A stretch of DNA of 64,000 nt from JAQBQZ01 sp964406475 (GTDB lineage: Bacteria; Patescibacteriota; Minisyncoccia; Phycocordibacterales; CAIRYW01), in assembly GCA_964406475.1 (NCBI GenBank), contig CAYORS010000001.1, positions 1 to 64,000 on the forward strand, given 5' to 3'. The translations under genes and the position numbers were made by a program. The notes beneath the pieces are model-generated. The model saw only the letters and a program-made list of their open reading frames with translations. It was not told where the DNA came from and searched no databases. Below, in pieces: positions 7,924-16,184 of the stretch (the stretch's first letter is position 1; the number at the start of each line of letters is the position of its first letter).

Positions 7924-10900
7924 TTAATTTACTTCAACATAATTGATGTTGACACGACATACACCTTCTGCTTTTTTTGTATTCGTCACAACACCGGTTG
8001 CGTCTTTTTGTCCACATATCATCTTAAATGTCGTATCACTTGTCACACGAGTTGTGGTGCTCGTATTTACGGTTCTATCTGAAGGCAAAAATGTTGATGA
8101 GATGTTTGGTCCAGTAAAAGTACATTCTGTATTTTCATCATAAGAACTGAAAAGATCCGACCATGAAATAGTGCAAGTATATCCTTTATTGACTATAGGA
8201 GGATTTACAGAAAGTGTAGTTTTTTTGAAAGTGACTTCAGCTACAGATTCAACAGGAATTTCAGGATTTACTATGTCACTGTCACTACGATGAGTTGTAT
8301 TACTTGTATTACATGAAGCACTGTCTGCTATACATTTTTGTTGTGTGTCACAAAAATAAGTCCCCGCTCCACAACAAATTGCCCCATCAGGAATACATTG
8401 ACCATTGCAAGATTTTGAATTCGCACTACAGCATGCTTCTCCATTTGGAATACATTGACCATTGCAAGACTGTTGTCCCACTCCACAACATGCTTGCCCC
8501 TCAGGAATACACTGACCGTTACATGATCGTGTTCCTGCAGCACAGCAAGTCGTTCCCTGTGAAATACACTGTCCATTACACTCACTTGCTCCAGCGGCAC
8601 AACATGTGAGACTATTTGAAATACACTGTCCATTACAAGATTGTTGTCCTGTTGGACAAACAGTACATCCGGATCCGCTACATACACAATTACCATTATC
8701 TAAAGTATATCCTTGTGGTAAAACAATCTGGGTTCCTGTAATATTAGGACAAAGATCCTGACTACAAGAACTTCCACTACACACACAATCTCCTGTTGTA
8801 TCTTTTACAAAACCTTCTGGCACAACACTTTGCGTTCCTGCAATATTTGGACACTCATCAACAGGACAAGAAGTTCCTGTCACACAAGTACCATTACAAT
8901 TAACTTGGCCAGCAGGGCATATCGTAGAACAAGTACCATCAGTATTACGAGTATATCCAGACGGAATAACTAGTTGCAGACCTTCAACATTAGTACACTG
9001 GTCAACTGGGCATGTGCTTCCGCTTGGAATACATGTATCCATAGTTTCGCAATAAACTCCTGATCCACAACGAGGATTGCATGCACCCAAATCATCTCTT
9101 AGATAACCAGATGGGACTACCGACTGCAACCCCTCAATATTAGTACACTGATCGACAGGGCAAGAAGTTCCTGTAACACAGGTACCATTACAACTTAACT
9201 GACCGGAAGGACAAGCTTGAATTGTAAGACTGCACTCAGCCATTGTTCCACCATACTGCGGATTACAAACCCAATAGTACATATTGCCTTCTATATGGTG
9301 AGTATTACGAGCGTCAGTACCAGATGTACAAAATACCGATGAAATATCAGGTTCAGAAGTAAGAATGTGACCATTGAGGGCGGGATTACAAACACCATTC
9401 ACAGGAGCAGCAACTCTATATGGTTGGTATGCTGTACGAGTTACAGTAAATGTTCCTCGAGCAATTCCACCACTAACAGCTGTTGCATTAACAGAAGTCT
9501 TAATCGCGGCTTTATAATTACCAGGTGTGGTTGAAGCGAAGAAATTCTTACTTACGATATTTGTATAAGAACCGACAGTATGTGTCCCATTATAAGTCCA
9601 TCCGTTTCCCTTCACATAAATCCAGCTTGCCAATCTTTTTGTTTTGTCATTTGTGATGTAATTATCAGAGGTACCATTTCGATTACTACATGCATTAAAT
9701 TTTGCATTACCTGATACAGTCATTTGTTGTCCTGGGGCAAAGACCTGGTCAGTAGTTGGTGATGAAAAAGTAATACTTAGGCCCGTTTCTGCGACTGCAT
9801 TCGCATCACCACTTGTTGTACCCTGATATTGAGCAAGAATAACTAGAGGAAAAGATACAAAAGAAATAAGAACAAACATTAAAATTTTCGGTGCCATTTT
9901 ATTGCGAGTGCGCACCACTATAATAGTGCAAAGTATTGCAAAAAGTGAGCCAAGAATTAGAAAGATTAAGGTTTGATTTTTTTCATACCAAGAAAGATTG
10001 AGTGGTGTAGGAAGAGAAAGTACCTCATCATACCGTGCAAGTTCCTGACCCGTTTTGTCTTTTACAATAACAAGAGCAGAAAGTCCTTCTGCATTTCTTT
10101 CTGCCACAAGCGGAATCGTTAATTCAAAACTTCCCTTCACTTTACCTTCTGCATCTGAGTGTGCAACCAGATTTTTGTCTTTATCAGTTATATCAACACT
10201 AATACTCAAATCTTGCTCAGTAGACTTACGCTCAAAGAATATATCAAAAGGTTCTCCCGTGATGAAAACAGTGACACTAAAATTCTGATCTTTTTTTACA
10301 GATGAAACAGATGATGTGATACTATCAATCTTTGCACTGGCACCTTGTATTACATAACGAAACGGAAGATACATGTTGCGCGACACTCCATTTTCGTCCT
10401 TCAAATCTAAAACCCCCTCGTAAACACCAGGAGTATAGCCAAACAATGGAAGATCAAAGCTAAAATCATACCCTGATTTTGGCTTTATTGTTACAGAGGA
10501 TAGAGTAAACGATTGTTTGAGTTTACCTGTCGATGCGTTATCCTCAAAAATTTTAACTTCTGGAACCAGATTCATAATAGAACTAGAAGGATTTGAAAAT
10601 TTATACACCACCTTTCCAGTCTTTGGATTCTTGTCTTTGTAGAGAGGGACTCCATTTTGAAGTTCAAAATCGGCTGTTTTACCATCCCCGATATCTAGAG
10701 TGACGTAACCCGCTTTTGTTTTTAATGTCTCTACACCCCCACTTACCTCTATGACATCGCTAGTTGCCCACCCCATAGTTGTTCCCTCGGGAAGCTCTGC
10801 CCATATCTGGATTCTAATATCTTTTCCGGTTGCATTTAAAGGAATTTTTCTTTCAAAATTTATGACTTTTGTTTCCTTGGCCCGAATACTGAAAGAACCT

Positions 10901-11250
10901 GTTCTTTGTGAATCAAAAATAGTAAATGCATTACCCATTTCATCAAAATCTGCCGCCACATATGAAGTGTAGAAAAAAGACCCTATATCAACCTTTGAAC
11001 CATTGAAGAACTCAATACTGCCCCTGACAATATCTCCCGCTTTGAAACTTTTTTTATCTAAATTTATTTTTGTTACATATACTTCAGGATACTTTCCATT
11101 TTCAGCATCAACATCTATATTTTCTGATTCAGTGCTTACCGCATTATTTACACCTTGTGCAAAAACATTATTATAGTGAAAACATAAAACACACAAAAAA
11201 ACAAAGGAGAGGGATAATAAGTATTTATTAAAATATTTCAAAGTAGTCAT
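7924..11250 (-). CDS. 1108-aa chimeric surface protein with internal membrane hairpin and Cys-rich repeats
   Basis: The protein has a signal peptide (residues about 8-30), then a beta-rich extracellular region to about residue 420. Two hydrophobic helices follow (about 427-447 and 455-475) joined by a short basic loop RTRNKMAPK, and the second looks like an internal signal peptide ending LVILAQ. After another beta-rich region come Cys-rich repeats of two kinds: TNIEGLQSVVPSGY-type units, and short units of the form CCxxGxxxCNGQCI. The final 110 residues resemble the end of the 880-aa protein and finish CRVNINYVEVN. By the positive-inside rule both halves would be outside the cell. First gene of the pilus operon. 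Function unknown; adhesin-like role inferred. Confidence 0.78.
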   Translation of the reverse strand: MTTLKYFNKYLLSLSFVFLCVLCFHYNNVFAQGVNNAVSTESENIDVDAENGKYPEVYVTKINLDKKSFKAGDIVRGSIEFFNGSKVDIGSFFYTSYVAADFDEMGNAFTIFDSQRTGSFSIRAKETKVINFERKIPLNATGKDIRIQIWAELPEGTTMGWATSDVIEVSGGVETLKTKAGYVTLDIGDGKTADFELQNGVPLYKDKNPKTGKVVYKFSNPSSSIMNLVPEVKIFEDNASTGKLKQSFTLSSVTIKPKSGYDFSFDLPLFGYTPGVYEGVLDLKDENGVSRNMYLPFRYVIQGASAKIDSITSSVSSVKKDQNFSVTVFITGEPFDIFFERKSTEQDLSISVDITDKDKNLVAHSDAEGKVKGSFELTIPLVAERNAEGLSALVIVKDKTGQELARYDEVLSLPTPLNLSWYEKNQTLIFLILGSLFAILCTIIVVRTRNKMAPKILMFVLISFVSFPLVILAQYQGTTSGDANAVAETGLSITFSSPTTDQVFAPGQQMTVSGNAKFNACSNRNGTSDNYITNDKTKRLASWIYVKGNGWTYNGTHTVGSYTNIVSKNFFASTTPGNYKAAIKTSVNATAVSGGIARGTFTVTRTAYQPYRVAAPVNGVCNPALNGHILTSEPDISSVFCTSGTDARNTHHIEGNMYYWVCNPQYGGTMAECSLTIQACPSGQLSCNGTCVTGTSCPVDQCTNIEGLQSVVPSGYLRDDLGACNPRCGSGVYCETMDTCIPSGSTCPVDQCTNVEGLQLVIPSGYTRNTDGTCSTICPAGQVNCNGTCVTGTSCPVDECPNIAGTQSVVPEGFVKDTTGDCVCSGSSCSQDLCPNITGTQIVLPQGYTLDNGNCVCSGSGCTVCPTGQQSCNGQCISNSLTCCAAGASECNGQCISQGTTCCAAGTRSCNGQCIPEGQACCGVGQQSCNGQCIPNGEACCSANSKSCNGQCIPDGAICCGAGTYFCDTQQKCIADSASCNTSNTTHRSDSDIVNPEIPVESVAEVTFKKTTLSVNPPIVNKGYTCTISWSDLFSSYDENTECTFTGPNISSTFLPSDRTVNTSTTTRVTSDTTFKMICGQKDATGVVTNTKKAEGVCRVNINYVEVN

Positions 11251-11281
11251 ATAAATTTGTAATTTATGTCTGTACAGTATA

Positions 11282-11290
11282 ATTGTATCA
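11282..11290 (-). promoter_or_regulatory. Extended -10 promoter of the pilus operon
   Basis: The minus strand reads TGATACAAT, an extended -10 element about 30 nt upstream of the 1108-aa gene start at 11250. A TTGATT-like -35 lies further upstream with short spacing. Confidence 0.5.
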
Positions 11291-11320
11291 CAACAATAAA
11301 AAAATCAATACGAATTATTA

Positions 11321-11354
11321 ACAAAAGACACTAGGCAAACCTAGTGTCTTTTGT
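11321..11354 (-). terminator. Terminator hairpin after ppa
   Basis: Perfect 15-bp inverted repeat, 11321-11335 with 11340-11354, around a 4-nt loop. It is followed on the minus strand by TTAATAATT and lies 17 nt downstream of the ppa stop. It separates nusA-ppa from the pilus operon. Confidence 0.8.
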
Positions 11355-11371
11355 CTACATGAAATGAAAAA

Positions 11372-11890
11372 TTATTTTGAAGATTTGTAGAGAGAAACAG
11401 CTCGTTCAAACGCTTCTCTAGCTTTATCTACCCCCTCGACACTCTCAATAACAACTTCTTTGTTCTGAATCTGCTTGTAAGTCTCAAAAAAGTGCCTAAT
11501 TTCCTTTATAGTATGCTTATTGACTGTGCCCAGATCAACAACCTCCTTCCATCGCGGATCGTCGGTAGGGACAGCTATAATCTTCGCATCACTCTCACCA
11601 CCGTCAATCATATTGAAGATTGCAACAGGTCGTACTCGCACCAAAATCCCTGGAACAAGCGGATACGTTGTGAGTACCACAACATCAAGTGCATCACCAT
11701 CATCCCATAGTGTCTGCGGTACAAAACCATAGTCAAATGGATAGTCCTGTGAAGAATGCATTGCTCGATCAAGTGCGATAAGACCTGTTTTTTTATCGAT
11801 TTCGTACTTATTTTTGGATCCTTTTGGAATCTCAATGATTACATTCATTTCGTCACGATTCCCTGATTCAACATCATGAAGTAAATTCAT
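11372..11890 (-). CDS. ppa: Inorganic pyrophosphatase (family I)
   Basis: A 172-aa soluble family I pyrophosphatase that hydrolyses pyrophosphate to phosphate in the cytoplasm and so drives nucleic-acid and protein synthesis. Visible family features are the N-terminal EIPKGSKNKYE, the substrate segment DYPFDYGFVPQT and the metal-binding signature DDGDALDVVV (DxDxxD, with Ala where Pro or Glu is usual). Conserved VPTDDPRW and a C-terminal helix follow. Length is typical of bacterial hexameric enzymes. It lies 24 nt after nusA on the same strand, with a strong terminator behind it, so nusA-ppa is probably one operon. Confidence 0.96.
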   Translation of the reverse strand: MNLLHDVESGNRDEMNVIIEIPKGSKNKYEIDKKTGLIALDRAMHSSQDYPFDYGFVPQTLWDDGDALDVVVLTTYPLVPGILVRVRPVAIFNMIDGGESDAKIIAVPTDDPRWKEVVDLGTVNKHTIKEIRHFFETYKQIQNKEVVIESVEGVDKAREAFERAVSLYKSSK

Positions 11891-11914
11891 ATATTTGGCT
11901 TTTAAGCTTATAAA

Positions 11915-13033
11915 TTAAAGACTTTCTTCCTCTGCAGAGCTTTCAGCTTCTTCAGATTTGATATCAATTCTATATCCTGTAAGCTTTGCTGCCAAGCGCA
12001 CATTTTGTCCACCTTTACCAATAGCAAGAGATTGTTGGTTTTGAGCGACAGTAACACTTGCAGTATTTGTTGTTGTATCTATATCGATCTGACGAATATG
12101 TGCGGGTGCCAAAGCATCCTCAACAAATTTTTCTGGATCTGAAGACCATTCAATAACATCAATTTTTTCCCCCCCGAGTTCACTCATCACAGTAGAGGCA
12201 CGGACCCCTCCTTGACCCACCATTGAGCCCACTGGTTCTACATGTGGATCATTTGAAGATACTGCAATCTTAGTACGTGAACCAGCTTCTCGAGCAATCA
12301 CTCGGACTTGTACCACTCCATTAGCAAGCTCTGGTACTTCTGATTCAAATAATTTTTCAATAAATTGAGGATGTGCACGAGAAAGCTTCAAAAAGACTCC
12401 TCGAGGGGTCTCTTCTACCTTGGCAAGATATGCACGAAGCTTTTCGCCCTGTCGATATCTTTCACCTGGTATTTGTTCTTCATAAGGCAAAACTCCTGAA
12501 GCACGCCCCATATCAAGGAAAATACTACCTCTTTCAATACGCTGAACGATTCCTGATACAATAGAACCTTCTTTTTGTCCGAATTCACCAAAAACAGATA
12601 CTTTTTCTGCTTCACGAATCTTTTGAATAATAACTTGTTTTGCTGTCTGAGCAGCAATACGTCCAAAATCACTCTTTGATTCGAGAGGAAATACTATCTC
12701 ATCTCCAATTTTTGAATCTTTTTTAATCTTTTTTGCATCATCAATAAGAATGTGATGTTCGTGATTAAACCGTATTCGAGGATCATCCTCTAATGGTTCT
12801 TCTCCTTCCATCACCACCTCAGTATTATCAACAACAACTTTTATTTGGTAAAAATCGGTTTTGCCAGAATTTTGATCGAAAGAAGATCTAATGATTTGAC
12901 CTCGTTTACCGTATTCTTTTTTGTAGGCAGTAGCAAGAGCAGCTTCTATAGCTTCAATGATTTTTTCTTTTGGAATACCTCGCTCTTCTTCAAGCTGTGT
13001 AAGGACTGAGTGAATTACTTTTAGATCAAACAT
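11915..13033 (-). CDS. nusA: Transcription termination/antitermination factor NusA
   Basis: A 372-aa NusA, which binds RNA polymerase and nascent RNA and modulates pausing, termination and antitermination. Domains in order: an N-terminal RNAP-binding domain (residues 1-125), an S1 domain (about 133-200, GSIVSGIVQRIERGSIFLDM), and two KH domains, the second with the clear loop AIGKGGQNVRLAAKLTGYRI. It lacks the C-terminal acidic repeats of proteobacterial NusA, ending soon after KH2 in an acidic tail. A consensus promoter and a terminator-like hairpin lie in its 5' region, which may allow autoregulation. Confidence 0.96.
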   Translation of the reverse strand: MFDLKVIHSVLTQLEEERGIPKEKIIEAIEAALATAYKKEYGKRGQIIRSSFDQNSGKTDFYQIKVVVDNTEVVMEGEEPLEDDPRIRFNHEHHILIDDAKKIKKDSKIGDEIVFPLESKSDFGRIAAQTAKQVIIQKIREAEKVSVFGEFGQKEGSIVSGIVQRIERGSIFLDMGRASGVLPYEEQIPGERYRQGEKLRAYLAKVEETPRGVFLKLSRAHPQFIEKLFESEVPELANGVVQVRVIAREAGSRTKIAVSSNDPHVEPVGSMVGQGGVRASTVMSELGGEKIDVIEWSSDPEKFVEDALAPAHIRQIDIDTTTNTASVTVAQNQQSLAIGKGGQNVRLAAKLTGYRIDIKSEEAESSAEEESL

Positions 13034-13080
13034 AAATATCTAAATTTATACTTATAATTTATACGTTTTTTATTTTTTGA

Positions 13081-13109
13081 AAAAATAAAGTCCGCCCCCG
13101 ATGGCGAAC
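13081..13109 (-). terminator. Terminator-like hairpin in the nusA 5' leader
   Basis: On the minus strand GTTCGCC (13109-13103) pairs with GGCGGAC (13096-13090) and is followed by TTTATTTTTT. It begins about 9 nt after the expected transcription start and ends about 50 nt before the nusA ATG. It cannot serve an upstream gene, because the neighbour diverges. Confidence 0.6.
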
Positions 13110-13124
13110 CTTAAACGTAGAATA

Positions 13125-13152
13125 ATTATATCATAATGAGCAATCCTGTCAA
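13125..13152 (-). promoter_or_regulatory. Consensus sigma70-type promoter of nusA
   Basis: The minus strand has TTGACA (13152-13147), a 16-bp spacer and TATAAT (13130-13125). Both hexamers match consensus. The expected start is near 13118. Confidence 0.8.
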
Positions 13153-13196
13153 TTATCGTACAATTCACACCTAAAAACAAAACACTATATATTATG

Positions 13197-13205
13197 TGGT
13201 ACAAT
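13197..13205 (+). promoter_or_regulatory. Extended -10 promoter of the coiled-coil protein gene
   Basis: TGGTACAAT at 13197-13205 is an extended -10 element 42 nt upstream of the ATG at 13248. It is divergent to the nusA promoter. Confidence 0.5.
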
Positions 13206-13247
13206 ACTATATGAAAGAGAATTATTATTAATTCAGCTAAATATGAT

Positions 13248-14027
13248 ATGAAAAAAATATCTATTACTATAAGTACACTTGTTTTATTTGGTCTTATTAT
13301 TAATGCACAGAGCCTATGTGCAGCCGAGCAAAAGGTTCGCCGTGACAATCTAGGTCAAGATTTGAAAGACAAAATCGAAGAATCTCACAAAGAGAACAAA
13401 TCTGATCGTGAAGAAATGCATGAAGAAAACAAAAATAGACGTGAAGAAGTCAAAAATCTTAAAGAGAGTGGTGCAACACCTGAAGAAATAAAAGCAAAAA
13501 TAGAAGAAGTGCGACTTCAAAACCAAAAGAGTCGTGAAGAGTTCAAAAAACAAATCGAAGAGAGACGCAAAAATCTCAAAGATGAAATAAAAGCAGAGAT
13601 CGAAACATACAAAGAAGGCAAAAAAATAACTCTCGATGAAAAGAAAAAAGCTAATCTTTCCGAAAAAATAGCTAATATAAAAGACAAATTGAATAGTGCA
13701 ATTGCAAAACTTGAAGCCTTTGATGCTAAAATAAGTGATGCACTTGCCAATCGAAAAGCAGCTGGACGAGATACAAGTGAGGCAGAAAAAGCACTTGAAA
13801 CAGCCCGACAATCTCTCGAAACAGCCAAAGTAGATGTTGAAGGAGCAATTTCTGGCATCCAAGCAATCATCGATAGTAATACCAATAGTTCAAAAGAAGC
13901 AGTCAAAAGTGTGATTCAAAAAGCAACAGATTCAATCAAGGCAGCACGCGAAAATTATAGAAACATAATTCCTAAAGTACCACAGAACTCTTCAGCAAAT
14001 ACTACAGGTACATCAACTCAATCATAA
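13248..14027 (+). CDS. Secreted charged coiled-coil protein, function unknown
   Basis: A 259-aa protein with an N-terminal signal peptide (KKISITISTLVLFGLIIN, cleavage near SLCAA). Residues 28-150 are almost entirely Lys/Glu/Arg-rich and strongly predicted as coiled coil (for example EESHKENKSDREEMHEENK). A second helical region (150-235) is Ala-rich, and the tail is Ser/Thr-rich. No enzymatic motif is visible. It is 14 nt upstream of a small single-pass membrane protein, with a shared terminator after it, so the two form a small operon. A structural role in the cell envelope is possible but not shown. Confidence 0.8.
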   Translation: MKKISITISTLVLFGLIINAQSLCAAEQKVRRDNLGQDLKDKIEESHKENKSDREEMHEENKNRREEVKNLKESGATPEEIKAKIEEVRLQNQKSREEFKKQIEERRKNLKDEIKAEIETYKEGKKITLDEKKKANLSEKIANIKDKLNSAIAKLEAFDAKISDALANRKAAGRDTSEAEKALETARQSLETAKVDVEGAISGIQAIIDSNTNSSKEAVKSVIQKATDSIKAARENYRNIIPKVPQNSSANTTGTSTQS

Positions 14028-14041
14028 TTAATTAAACACAT

Positions 14042-14269
14042 ATGGAAAACACAAACCAACAAAGTAACGGTTCTCTCACAGCTATCATTCTTGTTATCCT
14101 TATCGTTCTTTTTGCAGGAGGAAGCTTTCTGTGGAAATATCTCACAACCAAACCTCATACAGAAAAACAAACATCAGAACAAGCACTCCGCAATGACCTC
14201 CAAGCAACAGAAGATGTTAATATCGATACAGATCTAAAAGATATCGACACAATCTACGAATCCAAATAA
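14042..14269 (+). CDS. Small single-pass membrane protein
   Basis: A 75-aa protein with one hydrophobic helix at about residues 12-32 (LTAIILVILIVLFAGGSFLW), a short polar N-terminus and an acidic C-terminal tail (NIDTDLKDIDTIYESK). Not recognised as a known family. It is second in an operon with the secreted coiled-coil protein (14 nt gap) and is followed directly by a strong terminator. A role as membrane partner of that protein is a guess from context. Confidence 0.75.
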   Translation: MENTNQQSNGSLTAIILVILIVLFAGGSFLWKYLTTKPHTEKQTSEQALRNDLQATEDVNIDTDLKDIDTIYESK

Positions 14270-14279
14270 GTAGTAAATC

Positions 14280-14305
14280 AAAAAGCGCCCTCAAGGGCGC
14301 TTTTT
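14280..14305. terminator. Bidirectional intrinsic terminator
   Basis: AGCGCCC (14284-14290), loop TCAA, GGGCGCT (14295-14301), flanked by A5 and T5. It ends the two-gene operon at 13248-14269. Confidence 0.9.
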
Positions 14306-14325
14306 GATTTGATTTCAAAATAGGT

Positions 14326-14353
14326 TTGAATTAATAAGAAATTTGTGTATGAT
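14326..14353 (+). promoter_or_regulatory. Promoter of the trigger factor gene
   Basis: TTGAAT (14326-14331), 16-bp spacer, TATGAT (14348-14353). The start is expected near 14360, which puts the ATG at 14345 upstream of the transcript and supports the ATG at 14393 as the real start. Confidence 0.65.
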
Positions 14354-14392
14354 GTAGCTCTGAATCTATTACAATCTATTAGATATTATTAT

Positions 14393-15424
14393 ATGTATAC
14401 AATTAAGGAAGTAAACAAAAAAGAAGGTGCGGAAGTAGAGATAAAAGTAGAAATAAGCACCGAAGCCATAGACGGCAATTGGGCAAAAGCAGTAAAGACT
14501 ATTGGCGAACAAGTAAAGATAGATGGTTTTAGACCTGGACATATCCCAGAAAAGGTCCTTGTAGAAAAAGTAGGTGAGATAACAATACTCGAAGAGGCAG
14601 CTGAACTCTCTATTCATGATATATATCCTCTTATACTCAAAGAAAAGGACATCAAGGCGATCGGAAATCCAAAAGTCATCATAACCAAACTTGCCAAAGG
14701 CTCTCCACTCGAAGTCACTCTCACAACAGCAACACTCCCAGAGATCAAGCTCCCAGACTACAAAAAAATTGCAAGTAAAGCAAAAGGTCAAAAGGTAGAC
14801 GAAGTAACAGAGAAAGATTATGAACAAGTCCTCGAGGAATTGAAGTCTCATAAATTCCACAGCGAGCACGGTCATGATCATGATAACCACGACCACAGTG
14901 AAGTTGTGATTGATGATGAGTTTGTTAAAGGACTCGGTGATTTCAAAGATCTTGCTGATTTCAAGACCAAGGTAATGGACAACCTCAAGAAAGAAAAAGA
15001 GTACAAGGCACGAGAAAAAAATAGAATCGAGATACTTGAGTCTATCAGAAAGGAAAGTACAATCGAAGTCCCTCTTGTACTCATAGAAAGTGAGCTCGAC
15101 CGAATGACAAATGAATTCACACATCATCTCGGGCGAATGGGAGTAACACTCGAACAATACAAGAAAGACGCAAAAAAGACTGATGAAGAAATCCGAGCAG
15201 AATGGAAAGACAAAGCAAAGGAGAGAGTACAAAGCGAACTCATCCTCCTCGATATAGCCAAGAAAGAGAAGCTCGAAGCAAACAAAGATGATCTCGATCG
15301 AGAAGTAAAAATGATGGAGGAGCAGTACCCAGGAACACCAAAAGAAAGAATCGAAGCCTTTGTTGAAGAAGTATTAATTAAAGAAGAAGTATTTAAATTT
15401 TTAGAAACTCAATCAAAGAACTAA
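14393..15424 (+). CDS. tig: Trigger factor lacking the PPIase domain
   Basis: A 343-aa ribosome-associated chaperone; the usual length is about 430-450. The ribosome-binding domain is intact with its signature GFRPGHIP (about residues 43-50), and the long helical C-terminal chaperone domain is present from DDEFVKGLGDFKDL onward. Between them the FKBP-type prolyl isomerase domain of about 90 residues is missing. In its place is a short His-rich linker (HSEHGHDHDNHDHSE). It should still hold nascent chains but not catalyse proline isomerisation. The start at 14393 is chosen because an upstream in-frame ATG lies inside the promoter. Confidence 0.9.
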   Translation: MYTIKEVNKKEGAEVEIKVEISTEAIDGNWAKAVKTIGEQVKIDGFRPGHIPEKVLVEKVGEITILEEAAELSIHDIYPLILKEKDIKAIGNPKVIITKLAKGSPLEVTLTTATLPEIKLPDYKKIASKAKGQKVDEVTEKDYEQVLEELKSHKFHSEHGHDHDNHDHSEVVIDDEFVKGLGDFKDLADFKTKVMDNLKKEKEYKAREKNRIEILESIRKESTIEVPLVLIESELDRMTNEFTHHLGRMGVTLEQYKKDAKKTDEEIRAEWKDKAKERVQSELILLDIAKKEKLEANKDDLDREVKMMEEQYPGTPKERIEAFVEEVLIKEEVFKFLETQSKN

Positions 15425-15436
15425 ATCCAATATTCA

Positions 15437-15471
15437 AAAAATGCATGGCACCTTTGGTGCCATGCATTTTC
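15437..15471. terminator. Bidirectional terminator between tig and rsmE
   Basis: A perfect hairpin, ATGCATGGCACC (15441-15452) with GGTGCCATGCAT (15456-15467), loop TTT, flanked by A4 and T4. It serves both convergent genes. Confidence 0.9.
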
Positions 15472-15498
15472 ATTTCATTTTTAAAACATGGTTACTTG

Positions 15499-16179
15499 CT
15501 ACCCAAGAATTATTTTCGCACTCGCTACTATCGCTGCCGTCTCAGCACGGAGAGTAGTGTCTCCAAGCTTCAACAAATTTACTTTTTTTTCCTTAAACAA
15601 ATCTATCTCTTTATCGCTCCATCCGCCCTCAGGGCCAATAAGGATTTCTACATCGGACTTTTGAGATTCAAACACTTTTCCTGATATATCAAAAGCTATG
15701 AGATTTGAATATTCTTTGAGTACAGAATCGAGACTCGCCACATCACCAAGTGTCGGTATATCACCCCGACCACACTGTTCACTTGCTTCTCTGATTATCT
15801 TTTGTGCTCGCTCAAAATTAATATTTTTTGAAAGAGTTCGTTCTGTGACAACTGGCACAAAATGGGTCACACCTATTTCTGTCGCCTTCTCAAGCACGAG
15901 CTCAAAGTTATCTTTTTTTATGAGTGCAATGAGTAAGACAACCTTTCTCTCTGGGATGAAATTTTTTTCTGATTTTATTTTTTTGAGCTTGAGTTCCTTT
16001 TTCGTCACAAGCTCGATCTCGAAAATATAGTCGAGACCATCATCACAAAAAGCAATTATGGAGTCAGTCGCACCGAGGCGAAACACATCGCGCACTTGAT
16101 GTATGAGAGACTCATCGACAATACGGAGCTCATCACGCGATCCGATATCTTCATTAATATAAAATCGATGTAACCGCAT
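15499..16179 (-). CDS. rsmE: 16S rRNA (uracil-1498-N3)-methyltransferase RsmE
   Basis: A 226-aa SPOUT-class methyltransferase that modifies U1498 of 16S rRNA using S-adenosylmethionine. The N-terminal PUA-like RNA-binding part (MRLHRFYI) is followed by the catalytic trefoil-knot region, with LEKATEIGV, SEQCGRGDIP, LIGPEGGWSDKEI and LGDTTLRAETA, the family hallmarks. Length is normal. It lies 5 nt after the VIT1-type transporter gene and is probably co-transcribed with it. Confidence 0.94.
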   Translation of the reverse strand: MRLHRFYINEDIGSRDELRIVDESLIHQVRDVFRLGATDSIIAFCDDGLDYIFEIELVTKKELKLKKIKSEKNFIPERKVVLLIALIKKDNFELVLEKATEIGVTHFVPVVTERTLSKNINFERAQKIIREASEQCGRGDIPTLGDVASLDSVLKEYSNLIAFDISGKVFESQKSDVEILIGPEGGWSDKEIDLFKEKKVNLLKLGDTTLRAETAAIVASAKIILG

Positions 16180-16184
16180 AGAGA

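Noticed and set aside
14369..15232. 287-aa minus-strand ORF
   Set aside because: Antisense to trigger factor, with low-complexity Phe/Cys/Leu composition typical of an antiparallel shadow of Lys/Glu-rich coding sequence.
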